64,000 nucleotides of DNA from Aliidongia sp035943795 (GCF_035943795.1 NZ_DASZBY010000034.1:172351-236350); one strand, 5' to 3'. Counted from the stretch's first letter, positions 26,114 to 34,268 are shown. The notes: a model not told the origin generated them from the letters alone. Program-made: numbers and translations.

Positions 26114-26410
26114 ATGTCCGCCTATGTCGTCTCCGAACTCGAAGTCCGCGACCCTGCGGCGTTCGAGCGCTATCGCACGCTCGCGGCGGCCAGCATCGCG
26201 CAATATGGCGGACGCTACCTGGTCCGCGGCGGCGCCCTCGAGGCGGCCGAGGGCGGTCCGCCGCCCGCGTCGGTGGTCATCGTCGAATTTCCCGACATGC
26301 TGCTGCTGCGGCAATGGTACGCCTCGCCGGAATATGCCGCAGCCCTGGCGTTCCGCGACGCAGGCCTGTCCCGGCGGCTCATGTTCGTCGAGGGCGTGGT
26401 GCCGACCTGA
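26114..26410 (+). CDS. DUF1330-family protein
   Basis: A 98-residue DUF1330 protein with a ferredoxin-like dimeric alpha-beta barrel fold. Typical segments are MSAYVVSELEVRDPAAFERYRTLAAASIAQYGGRYLVRGG and the C-terminal WYASPEYAAALAFRDA. Members of this family are small dimers of unknown function, some resembling polyketide or heme-handling enzymes. It is 77 bases upstream of the M20 peptidase on the same strand, and divergent from the DUF6491-like gene; the gap between them (165 bases) probably holds both promoters. Confidence 0.88.
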   Translation: MSAYVVSELEVRDPAAFERYRTLAAASIAQYGGRYLVRGGALEAAEGGPPPASVVIVEFPDMLLLRQWYASPEYAAALAFRDAGLSRRLMFVEGVVPT

Positions 26411-26487
26411 AGCGCGCCCCATGGCCTCCTCGCCGGAAACCCCGTAAGCTCCGATCTTTGCGTCAGCAACGGAACCGGCAAGGTCGC

Positions 26488-27654
26488 ATGGACGGGCAGC
26501 ATCTCAGCAATCAGCCGCGGATCGACGCCGCGGAAATCCTCGATGGCATCACCGAATGGGTCGAGATCGAGACCCCGTCGACCGACGGTGCCGCGGTCGA
26601 CGGGCTGTCCCGCCTGATCGAACGGCAGTTCGCCGAAGCGGGAGCCGAGGTCACCCGCGTACCTGGCCGGGACGGGTTCGGCGACCATCTGCTGTTCCGG
26701 GCGCCCTGGGGGAACCCAAGCGAGAAGGGCATCCTGGTCGTCTGCCACATGGACACGGTCTGGCAGCACGGCACGCTCGGGCGCCGGCCGGTGACGCGCG
26801 AGGGCGACAAGGTATTCGGCCCCGGCATCTACGACATGAAGGGCGGCGCCTATCTGGCCTATTACGCCTATCGTCATCTGGTGCGGCTGGGTCGGCGCAC
26901 CAGGTTGCCGGTGCATTTCCTGTTCGTCTCGGACGAGGAGGTCGGCAGCGGCACCTCGCGGCAATTGATCGAGGCCCAGGCGGCCCACGCCAAATACGCT
27001 CTGGTCATGGAGCCGGGGCGCAATCACAAGGGCTTGATGAATTGCGTCGTCACCGCGCGCAAGGCGGTCGGCCGCTTCGTGGTCACGGCCCATGGCGTCT
27101 CGGCCCATGCCGGCGTCAATCATGATCTCGGCCGCAACGCCATGCGCGAGTTGGCGCGCCAGATCCTGGTGCTGGAGGACCTGACCGACTATGCGCGTGG
27201 CATCACGGTCAATGTCGGCGTGGTCAGCGCCGGCAATCCCGGCTTCGCCAACGTCGTGCCGGACAAGGCCTCTGCCGAGGTCGATTTCCGCTGCCCGGAC
27301 GCCACCAGCGCCGAGGAGATCGCGGCCAAGGTGCATGCGCTGCAGCCGATCGGTCCGGACATCCGGCTCGAGATCGTGGGCGGCGTCAACCGGCCGGCCT
27401 ATGAACGGGACGACGGGGTCGCGGCCCTCTACGACCAGGCGGCCGCGATCGCCCGCGACATGGGCTTCGAACTGCCGGAGGTATCGACCGGCGGCGGCAG
27501 CGACGGCAATTTCACCGCCGCCATGGGCGTGCCGACGCTGGATGGCCTGGGCGTTTGCGGTGCCGGTGCCCATGCCAGCAACGAGCACCTCCTGTATTCC
27601 TCGCTCGAACCCAGGACCCAGCTGCTGATGCGCTTGATGGAAAGCCTCGCCTGA
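26488..27654 (+). CDS. M20-family zinc peptidase (glutamate carboxypeptidase type)
   Basis: A 388-residue M20A metallopeptidase. Metal ligands and catalytic residues can be read: VVCHMDTVW (His), GPGIYDMKGG (bridging Asp), VSDEEVGSG (catalytic Glu and a ligand), VMEPG and the C-terminal GAGAHASNEH (His). The dimerisation domain has GVSAHAGVNHDLG. This order is that of carboxypeptidase G2-like enzymes that cleave C-terminal glutamate from folate or peptides. The stop codon overlaps the start of the MoxR ATPase gene (TGATG), so it belongs to that operon, an unusual partner. Confidence 0.88.
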   Translation: MDGQHLSNQPRIDAAEILDGITEWVEIETPSTDGAAVDGLSRLIERQFAEAGAEVTRVPGRDGFGDHLLFRAPWGNPSEKGILVVCHMDTVWQHGTLGRRPVTREGDKVFGPGIYDMKGGAYLAYYAYRHLVRLGRRTRLPVHFLFVSDEEVGSGTSRQLIEAQAAHAKYALVMEPGRNHKGLMNCVVTARKAVGRFVVTAHGVSAHAGVNHDLGRNAMRELARQILVLEDLTDYARGITVNVGVVSAGNPGFANVVPDKASAEVDFRCPDATSAEEIAAKVHALQPIGPDIRLEIVGGVNRPAYERDDGVAALYDQAAAIARDMGFELPEVSTGGGSDGNFTAAMGVPTLDGLGVCGAGAHASNEHLLYSSLEPRTQLLMRLMESLA

Positions 27655-28499
27655 TGAAATTCACCGGCACCCAATCCTATGTCGCGACCGATGATCTCAA
27701 GGTCGCGGTCAATGCCGCCGTCACGCTCGGCCGACCGCTGCTGATCAAGGGCGAGCCCGGCACCGGCAAGACGATCCTGGCCGAGGAAGTGGCGGGCGCG
27801 CTCGGGCGCAAGCTCATCTCCTGGCATGTCAAATCGACCACCAAGGCGCAGCAGGGCCTCTACGAGTACGATGCCGTGTCACGGTTGCGCGACAGCCAGC
27901 TGGGCGATGCGAAGGTCCAGGACATCGGCAATTACATCGTCAAGGGCAAGCTGTGGGAGGCGTTCGAGGCCGACGTGGCCCCGGTGCTGCTGATCGACGA
28001 GATCGACAAGGCCGACATCGAATTCCCGAACGATCTGCTGCTCGAGATCGACCGGATGGAATTCTATGTCTACGAGACGCGCCAGACGATAAAGGCCAAG
28101 CATCGGCCGATCATCATCATCACGTCGAACAACGAGAAAGAGCTGCCGGACGCGTTCCTGCGCCGCTGTTTCTTCCACTATATCCGCTTCCCCGATCGCG
28201 AGACGATGGAGGCGATCGTCGCGGTCCATTACCCGGGCATCAAGCAGGACCTGGTGCGCGAGGCGCTCGGCGTGTTCTACGACGTGCGCGACGTGCAGGG
28301 CCTGAAGAAGAAGCCCTCGACCTCGGAGCTGCTCGACTGGCTGAAGCTGCTGATGGCCGAGGATATCGCGCCCGAGGTGCTGCGCGACAAGGACCCGACC
28401 AGGCTCATCCCGCCGCTCCATGGCGCGCTGCTCAAGAACGAACAGGACGTGCATCTGTTCGAGCGCCTGGCCTTCCTCAACCGGCGCCAGCAGAGGTAG
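27654..28499 (+). CDS. MoxR-family AAA ATPase (CoxD-like)
   Basis: A 281-residue AAA+ ATPase of the MoxR/CoxD group. Walker A is GEPGTGKT, Walker B VLLIDEIDKAD, sensor 1 IITSNNEKELPDAFLRRC; the conserved segment ISWHVKSTTKAQQGLYEYDAVSRLRDSQ is typical of CoxD. MoxR ATPases remodel or activate enzyme complexes in partnership with a VWA-domain protein, which is encoded just downstream (28574). CoxD acts in assembling the Mo-Cu cluster of CO dehydrogenase, but no coxMSL genes lie here, so the client is unknown. The start overlaps the M20 stop. Confidence 0.92.
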   Translation: MKFTGTQSYVATDDLKVAVNAAVTLGRPLLIKGEPGTGKTILAEEVAGALGRKLISWHVKSTTKAQQGLYEYDAVSRLRDSQLGDAKVQDIGNYIVKGKLWEAFEADVAPVLLIDEIDKADIEFPNDLLLEIDRMEFYVYETRQTIKAKHRPIIIITSNNEKELPDAFLRRCFFHYIRFPDRETMEAIVAVHYPGIKQDLVREALGVFYDVRDVQGLKKKPSTSELLDWLKLLMAEDIAPEVLRDKDPTRLIPPLHGALLKNEQDVHLFERLAFLNRRQQR

Positions 28500-28520
28500 G
28501 GGCGATGGTGCCTCATTCAT

Positions 28521-28552
28521 CCCGTTATCCCCGCCTTTCGCGGGATGACGGG
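28521..28552. repeat. GTCAT-CCCCGC palindrome between moxR and the VWA gene
   Basis: An imperfect inverted repeat: CCCGTTATCCCCGC and GCGGGATGACGGG around the loop CTTTC. It is a short relative of the elements at 25361-25476 and 40765-40825. It lies in the 74-base gap between the MoxR and VWA genes and could partly attenuate read-through or stabilise the upstream mRNA. Confidence 0.6.
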
Positions 28553-28573
28553 GAATAGATCGGCGGCATAGCC

Positions 28574-29764
28574 ATGTTCATCGATTTCTTCTTGCGCCTG
28601 CGCGCGGCCGGGGTGCCGGTGTCGCTTCGCGAGTTCCTGACGTTGCAGGCGGCGATGCAGGCGGGCCTCGCCGAGTATGAGATCGAGAATTTCTACTATC
28701 TTGCCCGCGCCGCGCTGGTGAAGGACGAGCGGTTCATCGACCGGTTCGACCAGGTGTTCGGCCAATGCTTCAAGGGTCTGGTAGCCGAGGGCGCCGGCGA
28801 GGATCCGGCTGTACCCGTCGAGCTGCCCGACGAATGGCTGAAGAAGCTGGCCGAGAAGTACCTGACCGAAGAGGAAAAGGCCGAGATCCAGGCGCTGGGC
28901 GGCTGGGACAAGCTGATGGAGACGCTCCGCCAGCGGCTGGAAGAGCAGAAGGGCCGGCATCAGGGCGGCTCGAAATGGATCGGCACGGCCGGCACCTCGC
29001 CGTTCGGCGCCTATGGCTATAATCCCGAAGGCGTGCGTATCGGCCAGGACGGCAGCCGTCATCGCCGGGCGGTCAAGGTCTGGGACAAGCGTGAGTTCAA
29101 GAACCTGGCCGGCGACGTCGAGCTCGGCACGCGGAACATCAAGGTCGCACTCCGCCGCCTGCGTCGGTTCGCGCGCGAAGGGGCGGCCAGCGAACTCGAC
29201 ATGCCGGGCACGATCGGCGCTACGGCGCGCAATGCCGGCTACCTCGACCTCAAGATGGTGCCGGAGCGACACAATGCCGTGAAGGTGCTGCTGTGCCTCG
29301 ATATCGGCGGGTCGATGGACGACCATGTCCGCCTGTGCGAGGAGCTGTTCTCGGCGGTGAAATCCGAGTTCAAGCATCTGGAGCAGGTCTATTTCCACAA
29401 TTGTCCCTACGACAGGATGTGGCGGGACGCCTCGTTCCGGCCCGTCCATGCCGTGCCGGTCATGGACCTGATCCACAAGTACGATCCCAGCTGGAAGCTG
29501 ATCTTCGTCGGTGACGCCAGCATGAGCCCGTACGAGCTGAAGCAACCGGGCGGCGCCATCTCGGACTGGAATCAGGAGCCGGGCGAGATCTGGCTGAAAC
29601 GCCTGACCGACGCCTATCCGAGGGCGGTCTGGCTCAACCCGGTGCCGGAAGCCTACTGGAAATCGACCATGAGCATCGGTCTGGTCCAGCAGGCGATGGA
29701 GGGACGGATGTTTCCGTTGACCATCGACGGACTGGACCGGGCGATGCATCGGCTGATGCGGTAA
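28574..29764 (+). CDS. VWA-domain protein, CoxE-like
   Basis: A 396-residue protein with a C-terminal von Willebrand A domain. The MIDAS-type metal site is present as DIGGSMDDH (DxGxS), with the supporting FVGDASMSPYELKQPGG later. The N-terminal half (MFIDFFLRLRAAGVPVSLREFLTLQAAMQAGLAEYEI) matches CoxE proteins. Together with the ATPase upstream it forms a MoxR-VWA chaperone pair of the CoxD-CoxE type. It ends at 29764, followed by a Phd/FitB toxin-antitoxin operon. Confidence 0.91.
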   Translation: MFIDFFLRLRAAGVPVSLREFLTLQAAMQAGLAEYEIENFYYLARAALVKDERFIDRFDQVFGQCFKGLVAEGAGEDPAVPVELPDEWLKKLAEKYLTEEEKAEIQALGGWDKLMETLRQRLEEQKGRHQGGSKWIGTAGTSPFGAYGYNPEGVRIGQDGSRHRRAVKVWDKREFKNLAGDVELGTRNIKVALRRLRRFAREGAASELDMPGTIGATARNAGYLDLKMVPERHNAVKVLLCLDIGGSMDDHVRLCEELFSAVKSEFKHLEQVYFHNCPYDRMWRDASFRPVHAVPVMDLIHKYDPSWKLIFVGDASMSPYELKQPGGAISDWNQEPGEIWLKRLTDAYPRAVWLNPVPEAYWKSTMSIGLVQQAMEGRMFPLTIDGLDRAMHRLMR

Positions 29765-29782
29765 CCGCTGTTGTAAGTATGA

Positions 29783-29809
29783 TTGTACCTACAAAGAAGC
29801 TTGTAGTAC
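29783..29809 (+). promoter_or_regulatory. Promoter/operator of the Phd-FitB pair
   Basis: This is a locally A/T-rich 70-base gap. CTACAA / TTGTAG form a perfect inverted repeat with a 6-base spacer at 29789-29806, extended by GTAC / GTAC-like bases, and a further TTGTA is at 29771. TTGTAC (29783) could serve as -35. The repeats lie where Phd-type antitoxins bind to repress their operon. Confidence 0.5.
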
Positions 29810-29834
29810 TGTATCGTCTTGGATGTGAGGGATC

Positions 29835-30092
29835 ATGCCGACGACGATCAGCAGCCGCGAGTTCAACCACGATGTCGGCAGCGCGAAGCGCGCTGCGGAG
29901 ACCGGTCCGGTGATCGTCACCGATCGAGGAACGCCCGCCTTCGTTCTCCTTCGCTATGAAGACTATCGCCGCCTTGCCGATCAAGGGGCCGCCAACATAT
30001 TGGACCTGCTGGATCATCCGGACAGCGCCGATATCGACTTCGAACCGCCACGCCTGGGGCAGGAAACGCTGGTACCGCCGGATCTCGACTGA
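29835..30092 (+). CDS. Phd/YefM-family antitoxin
   Basis: An 85-residue antitoxin. The N-terminal Phd fold is SSREFNHDVGSAKRAAETGPVIVTDRGTPAFVLLRYEDYRRLADQG, which dimerises and binds operator DNA; the acidic C-terminal tail (HPDSADIDFEPPRLGQE) should bind and block the toxin. Its stop overlaps the start of the PIN toxin by one base, as is usual for these pairs. A palindromic operator candidate lies just upstream. Confidence 0.9.
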   Translation: MPTTISSREFNHDVGSAKRAAETGPVIVTDRGTPAFVLLRYEDYRRLADQGAANILDLLDHPDSADIDFEPPRLGQETLVPPDLD

Positions 30093-30517
30093 TGTACCTG
30101 CTCGATACGAACGTGATCTCCGAAATGCGCCGCCGGACGCGCATGGCGCCGGCCGTCGCGGCTTGGGCAATCCAGGTGAGGCCGGTGGATCTTTATCTGT
30201 CCGTGGCGACGGTTATGGAACTTGAGACCGGGGCGATGCTGGTTGCTCGCCGGGACCCGGAGCGAGGGCGCGTGCTTGCCGCCTGGATCAGCCAGCACGT
30301 CCTGCGCGCCTTCGATGGCCGCATTTTGCCGATCGATCTGCCGGTCGCCCGGCGGTGCGCGGCACTCCATGTGCCCAATCCACGCCCGATGAACGACGCT
30401 ATGATCGCCGCGACAGCTTTGAGCCACCGGCTCACGGTCGTCACGCGGAACATTCGCGACTTCGAGGGCACGGGCGTGCCGACGGTCAATCCCTGGGATT
30501 GGGTCACGCGCTCCTAG
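30092..30517 (+). CDS. PIN-domain ribonuclease toxin (FitB/VapC type)
   Basis: A 141-residue PIN-domain toxin. The acidic active site is visible: MYLLDTNVISEMRR (first Asp), METGAMLVARRD region with Glu, MNDAMIAATAL (Asp) and TRNIRDFEGTGV at the C-terminus (Asp). This arrangement is that of FitB-like VapC ribonucleases that cleave tRNA or mRNA. It is translationally coupled to the Phd-type antitoxin. The gene after it (30608) is on the other strand. Confidence 0.91.
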   Translation: MYLLDTNVISEMRRRTRMAPAVAAWAIQVRPVDLYLSVATVMELETGAMLVARRDPERGRVLAAWISQHVLRAFDGRILPIDLPVARRCAALHVPNPRPMNDAMIAATALSHRLTVVTRNIRDFEGTGVPTVNPWDWVTRS

Positions 30518-30607
30518 ACGCGACGCCACGTGGGTGCGGGACCGCCCATTGCCGGCTCCCGGGCGATGCTGCGGCCCATCGGTCGGCTCAGCCGTTCGCC
30601 GCCTGGC

Positions 30608-31279
30608 TCAGCCCCGCTTCGCTGCTGCCAATCCGAGGATGTCTGCGATCGAGCGCCCATCGGCGAGGCTGGCGATCCACTCGGCCTCGCGGGCCAGTTT
30701 CGCCTGGGCGTCGCCAAGGCGGGTGCGCACCGATGTCGGGGATAGAGCGACCAAGCCGTCGTCGTCGCCGATGACCAGGTCGCCGGGCGTCACCAACTGG
30801 CCGCCGATCACGACCGGCAGGTTGATCGAGCCCCGCTCGGCTGAGGCCGGCCCGCGCGGTGTCACGGATCGGCTGAAGACCGAGAAGTCGGGCCAGCCCG
30901 CCAGCGCCGCGACATCCCGCACGGCGCCGTCGCAGACCACGCCGACGCAGCCGCGGCTCCTCAGTTGGCCGCCGAGGATCTCGCCGATCATTGCGAACTG
31001 GGCGTGGCCGGCGGCCGCGATCATCAGCACGTCGCCGGGGCCGGCGATTTCGAGCGCGTGGACGACGGCACCGAAATCCGGCGGCTCGCACAGCGCCGTG
31101 ACCGCCCGGCCGAACAGGAGCGGCTGCCGGCCGGGCGGATTGAGCGGACGGATCGCCGGGTCGATCTGGCCGATGTCGCGCGCCAGGTCGACTGCGACGG
31201 CGACGGGCACCGAACGCCACGGTTCGATCTCGTCCGCGGTCAGGTCGCCGGTGGGAACGGAATGGATCGTGACGGGCAT
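30608..31279 (-). CDS. RraA-like / HMG-type aldolase family protein
   Basis: A 223-residue RraA-family protein. The segment GCVGVVCDGAVRDVAALAG carries the Gx3DGxxRD motif of 4-carboxy-4-hydroxy-2-oxoadipate/HMG aldolases, and IGDDDGLVALSP follows, where a metal-bound Asp lies. Family members are pyruvate aldolases or regulators of RNase E; the conserved Arg-Asp suggests an aldolase. It lies just downstream of a PLP aminotransferase on the minus strand (one-base gap), hinting at a keto-acid pathway. Confidence 0.83.
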   Translation of the reverse strand: MPVTIHSVPTGDLTADEIEPWRSVPVAVAVDLARDIGQIDPAIRPLNPPGRQPLLFGRAVTALCEPPDFGAVVHALEIAGPGDVLMIAAAGHAQFAMIGEILGGQLRSRGCVGVVCDGAVRDVAALAGWPDFSVFSRSVTPRGPASAERGSINLPVVIGGQLVTPGDLVIGDDDGLVALSPTSVRTRLGDAQAKLAREAEWIASLADGRSIADILGLAAAKRG

Positions 31280-31280
31280 C

Positions 31281-32525
31281 TCAACGTCTCCTTGCCTGCA
31301 GGGTCATGAGCGCCGTCGCCAGGCGACGGACGCCTTCCGTGAGCGTGTCAGGGTCGTTCAGGGTGAAGTTTATCCGGATCGCCCGGCGGTTCAGGCCCGA
31401 CGCGTCGAACACGCTGCTGGGAGCAACGCATACTCCGGCCGCCATGGCGTGTGGAAGCAGAAGATCCGTATCCAGCGACGGATCGTGCGCCACGGCCCAG
31501 ACGAACATGCCGCCGAGCGGCACCTCCCAATCGAACCAGTCGGCGAGGTGGTCGGTCATGGCGGCGCACAGGGCGTCGCGGCGACGGCGATAGGTGTCGA
31601 GGATCGTCGGCCGGATCCGCTCGACCAGGCCGGCCGCCATCGCATCCAGCGCGATCCGTTGCGTGATGCCGCTGGTGCAGATGTCCGAGCCCTGCTTGGC
31701 CATCGCCAGGGCCTCGATCATCCCGGGCGCCGCGATGACCCAGCCGATGCGCAGCCCCGGGGCGATCTCCTTCGAACAGGTGCCCATGTAGACGACCGGT
31801 CCGTCGTAAGGCCGATCCGGGCGCGCCTCGGCCGAAAGCCCGATCATGCGCGGCAGCGGTGCGCCCTCGTATTGAAGAGCACCATAGGGGTCGTCCTCGA
31901 CGAGCCAGGTTCCGGTGCGATGGGCCGCGTCGACCAGCGCCTGCCGGGCTTCCAACCCGACCATCCTGCCGGTTGGGTTGGAGAAGTTCGGAACCGTGTA
32001 GGCGAACTGGGCGCCGGTGAGGGCAACCACCGGATCGAAGCCGGGCGCGTCGATCACCATGTTGCGGAACACGGGCCCCCGGGGGCGCCAGGCGTCGAGC
32101 GCGCCCAGATAGGTCGGGAATTGCCCGGCGATCAGGCCACCGTCCTCGATCAGCACCTTGCCCAGCAGATCCAGGCCCTGCATCCCGCCCGCGGTGACCA
32201 GGACGTTGGCCCGCGTCAGCGGCAGCCGTGGCGACGCGAACCGTTGGGCCAGCGCGTCCCGCAATTCGGGCAACCCCTCGACCGGCCCATAGCCCAGCAC
32301 GTCCGCCGGGTGGATCTCGATCGCCCGGCGCGCGATCTCGGCGATTTCGGTCGCGGGATAGGTCTGCGGTGCCGGCAGCCCGCCGGCCATGTTGATGAGC
32401 CCCGGAATGCCGCCGGCCGCGAGGAAGGTCCGGGTGATGTCGTTGGTCATGCCCAGCCAACTGGCGAAGGCCGGCCGGTGCGCGGCGAGGCCCGGTCCGT
32501 CGACCAGCGTCATGGTCATGGTCAT
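31281..32525 (-). CDS. PLP-dependent aminotransferase (LysN/AadR-like, class I fold)
   Basis: A 414-residue aminotransferase of the MocR-catalytic/LysN type. PLP lysine lies in YMGTCSKEIAPGLRIGWV; other motifs are INMAGGLPAPQTYP, LGYGPVEGLPELRDALAQRF and YTVPNFSNPTGRMV. It lacks the N-terminal winged helix of MocR regulators. Three tandem ATGACC repeats begin the gene; the first ATG (32525) is taken because GGGAG lies eight bases upstream. Divergent to an Lrp gene, whose product probably regulates it; the substrate is likely a hydrophobic or aromatic amino acid. Confidence 0.88.
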   Translation of the reverse strand: MTMTMTLVDGPGLAAHRPAFASWLGMTNDITRTFLAAGGIPGLINMAGGLPAPQTYPATEIAEIARRAIEIHPADVLGYGPVEGLPELRDALAQRFASPRLPLTRANVLVTAGGMQGLDLLGKVLIEDGGLIAGQFPTYLGALDAWRPRGPVFRNMVIDAPGFDPVVALTGAQFAYTVPNFSNPTGRMVGLEARQALVDAAHRTGTWLVEDDPYGALQYEGAPLPRMIGLSAEARPDRPYDGPVVYMGTCSKEIAPGLRIGWVIAAPGMIEALAMAKQGSDICTSGITQRIALDAMAAGLVERIRPTILDTYRRRRDALCAAMTDHLADWFDWEVPLGGMFVWAVAHDPSLDTDLLLPHAMAAGVCVAPSSVFDASGLNRRAIRINFTLNDPDTLTEGVRRLATALMTLQARRR

Positions 32526-32624
32526 GGGTGTCAGCTCCCAGAGTGGCGATTTCCTGAAAGCTATCACTCGCGCCGCAGGTGAATCCGTGCAAGTTTCGAC
32601 AAGGAATGGCAAGGATGGAGCGAG

Positions 32625-33119
32625 ATGCGCCAAAATGATTTAAGCGATGAGGGAAATCCGCCAAAATTGCGGCTGGACGCCATCGACCGTCGTATTCTGG
32701 GGGCGCTCCTCGATGACGGGCGCATGTCGACCCTCGATGTCGCCGAGAAGGTCGGGCTGTCCCCGACGCCATGCAGCCGTCGGATCAGGCAGTTGGAGGC
32801 GGCGGGCGTCATCGAGGGCTATGCCGCCCGGATCAATCCCGCCGCATTGGGGCTGAGCCTCTGCGTGATGGTTTCCGTACGGCTCGCGCGGCAGGGCCCG
32901 GACGGCCACCAGCAATTCCTGGACGCGATCGCGGACCGGCCCGAGATCACGGAATGCCTGCTCGTCACCGGCGCTACAGATTATCTGCTGCGCGTCTGGG
33001 TCCGGGACATCGATGCGCTGCGGGACTTCATCACCAACGCGTTGCAGGGCATTCCGGCGGTGGCGGAAACCTCGACCATGCTGGTGCTGAGCCAGACCGT
33101 CAAATGGGCAGTCAGATGA
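32625..33119 (+). CDS. Lrp/AsnC-family transcriptional regulator
   Basis: A 164-residue Lrp-type regulator: N-terminal winged helix LDAIDRRILGALLDDGRMSTLDVAEKVGLSPTPCSRRIRQLEAAGVIEGY, then the RAM effector domain (CVMVSVRLARQGPDG, ITECLLVTGATDYLLRVWVRDIDALRDF). It is divergent to the aminotransferase gene with a ~100-base gap, a classic setting for Lrp-type control of an amino-acid enzyme. Its 3' end overlaps the 3' end of the GNAT gene on the other strand by 8 bases. Confidence 0.92.
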   Translation: MRQNDLSDEGNPPKLRLDAIDRRILGALLDDGRMSTLDVAEKVGLSPTPCSRRIRQLEAAGVIEGYAARINPAALGLSLCVMVSVRLARQGPDGHQQFLDAIADRPEITECLLVTGATDYLLRVWVRDIDALRDFITNALQGIPAVAETSTMLVLSQTVKWAVR

Positions 33120-33708
33120 TCGGGATCTGCGGCGCCGCCGTTCGCGGCAGGTGGCCCAGCAGGCGCGGGTCGTCGGCGATCTCGATCTGCCGGCGATAGG
33201 GGCGGAAACCCGAGCGGATATAGAAGCTCAGGGCGGCCGGATGGTCATGGGTGCAGGTATGGACCCAGAACCGCTTGATCGGCCGTTCCCAGGCCCGCTC
33301 GATCGCCCGGTTCATCAACCAGCGGCCGCCGCCGGTGCCGATCAATTCGTCGGCGACGCCGAAGAAGGCGAGTTCCACCTCGCCGGACAGGCGGAAATCG
33401 AGCATCAGCAGACCCAGATCCTCGCCGTCCCGCGTCAGCGAATATAGCTCCATCGCCGGGTCATGCAACTCGTCGGCGAGCTTCTGGTCGCTCATGCGCA
33501 GGCGCGAGAACCACAGGTAGTTCTCGCCCACGTGGCGGAACAGCGCCCGGAACCAGTCGAGATCGGCTTGCGGGACCCGGCGCAGCGCGAAGCCGGCTTC
33601 CTCGGGTGGATCGGGACGCAGTGCCGGGCGCTGGGTCATCTCCAGCGAGGTGACCACCGCGGCGATCTTGCCCGCGGGCACGTCGGCATAACCATCGGAC
33701 AGGATCAT
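33112..33708 (-). CDS. GNAT-family N-acetyltransferase
   Basis: A 198-residue GNAT. The N-terminal ~40 residues precede the domain; core segments include FALRRVPQADLDWFRALFRHVGENYLWFSRL, the strand VELAFFGVADELIGTGGGRWLMNRAIERAW (acetyl-CoA loop) and FWVHTCTHDHPAALSFYIRSGFRPYRRQ. Substrate is unknown. It converges with the Lrp gene (8-base overlap). The next minus-strand gene is gcrA, 72 bases beyond its stop codon on the far side with the terminator between them. Confidence 0.86.
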   Translation of the reverse strand: MILSDGYADVPAGKIAAVVTSLEMTQRPALRPDPPEEAGFALRRVPQADLDWFRALFRHVGENYLWFSRLRMSDQKLADELHDPAMELYSLTRDGEDLGLLMLDFRLSGEVELAFFGVADELIGTGGGRWLMNRAIERAWERPIKRFWVHTCTHDHPAALSFYIRSGFRPYRRQIEIADDPRLLGHLPRTAAPQIPII

Positions 33709-33730
33709 GGCAGGGTGTCGCCTCGAACGG

Positions 33731-33762
33731 AAAACGGCGCCGCCAGCGAGGGCGGCGCCGTT
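33731..33762 (-). terminator. Terminator after gcrA
   Basis: On the minus strand a perfect 12-bp stem (AACGGCGCCGCC / GGCGGCGCCGTT, loop 6) follows the gcrA stop by 18 bases and is followed by TTTTCC. This is a good Rho-independent terminator. It separates gcrA from the GNAT gene downstream on the same strand. Confidence 0.8.
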
Positions 33763-33780
33763 GCAATGTGCGCTGTGGCG

Positions 33781-34143
33781 TCAAGCGGCGTTGGAGCCGT
33801 GGCCCTTCGGGCGAACGTAGGCGAGCGCCGCATGTTCCTGGCAATAAGGCTTGCCCGACTTCGCGCGCGCATCGCAGAAGTGGAAGCCCTTTTCGCCCGG
33901 ATGGCCGATTGGCCACGAACAACTAGGCCCGGTCATCTCGACCACCTTGGCCTGCGGCTTCACCCGCGGCTTGCCGGTCAACTTGACCGGCGACGGCCGC
34001 GGCGTCAGTGACAGGCGATGCGCCTTGCCGACCACCGAATTCTTGGTCACGCCCAGCCGACGACCGATCTCGGCCGTCGAGAAGCCCTCGCTCCAAAGCC
34101 TGGAAAGGTTATCGATCCGATCCTGCGTCCAGATGTTTTCCAT
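33781..34143 (-). CDS. gcrA: Cell cycle regulator GcrA
   Basis: GcrA is an alphaproteobacterial sigma-70 cofactor that acts at promoters methylated at GANTC sites. This 120-residue protein has the conserved N-terminal helix-turn-helix (WTQDRIDNLSRLWSEGFSTAEIGRRLGVTKNSVVGKAHRL) and the C-terminal zinc-ribbon-like part with Cys75, Cys90, Cys101 and His104 (PSCSWPIGHPGEKGFHFCDA). The start at MENIWTQ follows GGGGA. The upstream region has GANTC sites and a palindrome, and a terminator lies downstream, so the gene is probably monocistronic. Confidence 0.95.
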   Translation of the reverse strand: MENIWTQDRIDNLSRLWSEGFSTAEIGRRLGVTKNSVVGKAHRLSLTPRPSPVKLTGKPRVKPQAKVVEMTGPSCSWPIGHPGEKGFHFCDARAKSGKPYCQEHAALAYVRPKGHGSNAA

Positions 34144-34144
34144 C

Positions 34145-34268
34145 GAGTCCCCACCACTGGATAAGGTAGTCACTACCGCCATCCCCTACGAGATATAGTA
34201 GCAGATCGGCGCCGAGACGCAAACCCTTCCGTCGTGGAAGCGCTATTTTTCACTAGATCTGGTGAGTC
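34145..34268 (-). promoter_or_regulatory. gcrA promoter region with GANTC sites and palindrome
   Basis: On the minus strand TTGCGT (34222-34217) and TACTAT (34200-34195) are spaced by 16 bases, a plausible promoter. A 13-nt perfect palindrome GGTAGT-C-ACTACC is at 34165-34177 in the leader. Two GANTC sites, the CcrM methylation target, are at 34145-34149 (right before the ATG) and 34264-34268. Methylation-dependent control is known for GcrA targets, so self-control is possible here but is inferred. Confidence 0.45.

Noticed and set aside
27654..29764. A CO dehydrogenase cluster
   Set aside because: Only coxD- and coxE-like genes are present; none of the coxM, coxS or coxL structural genes is in the window.
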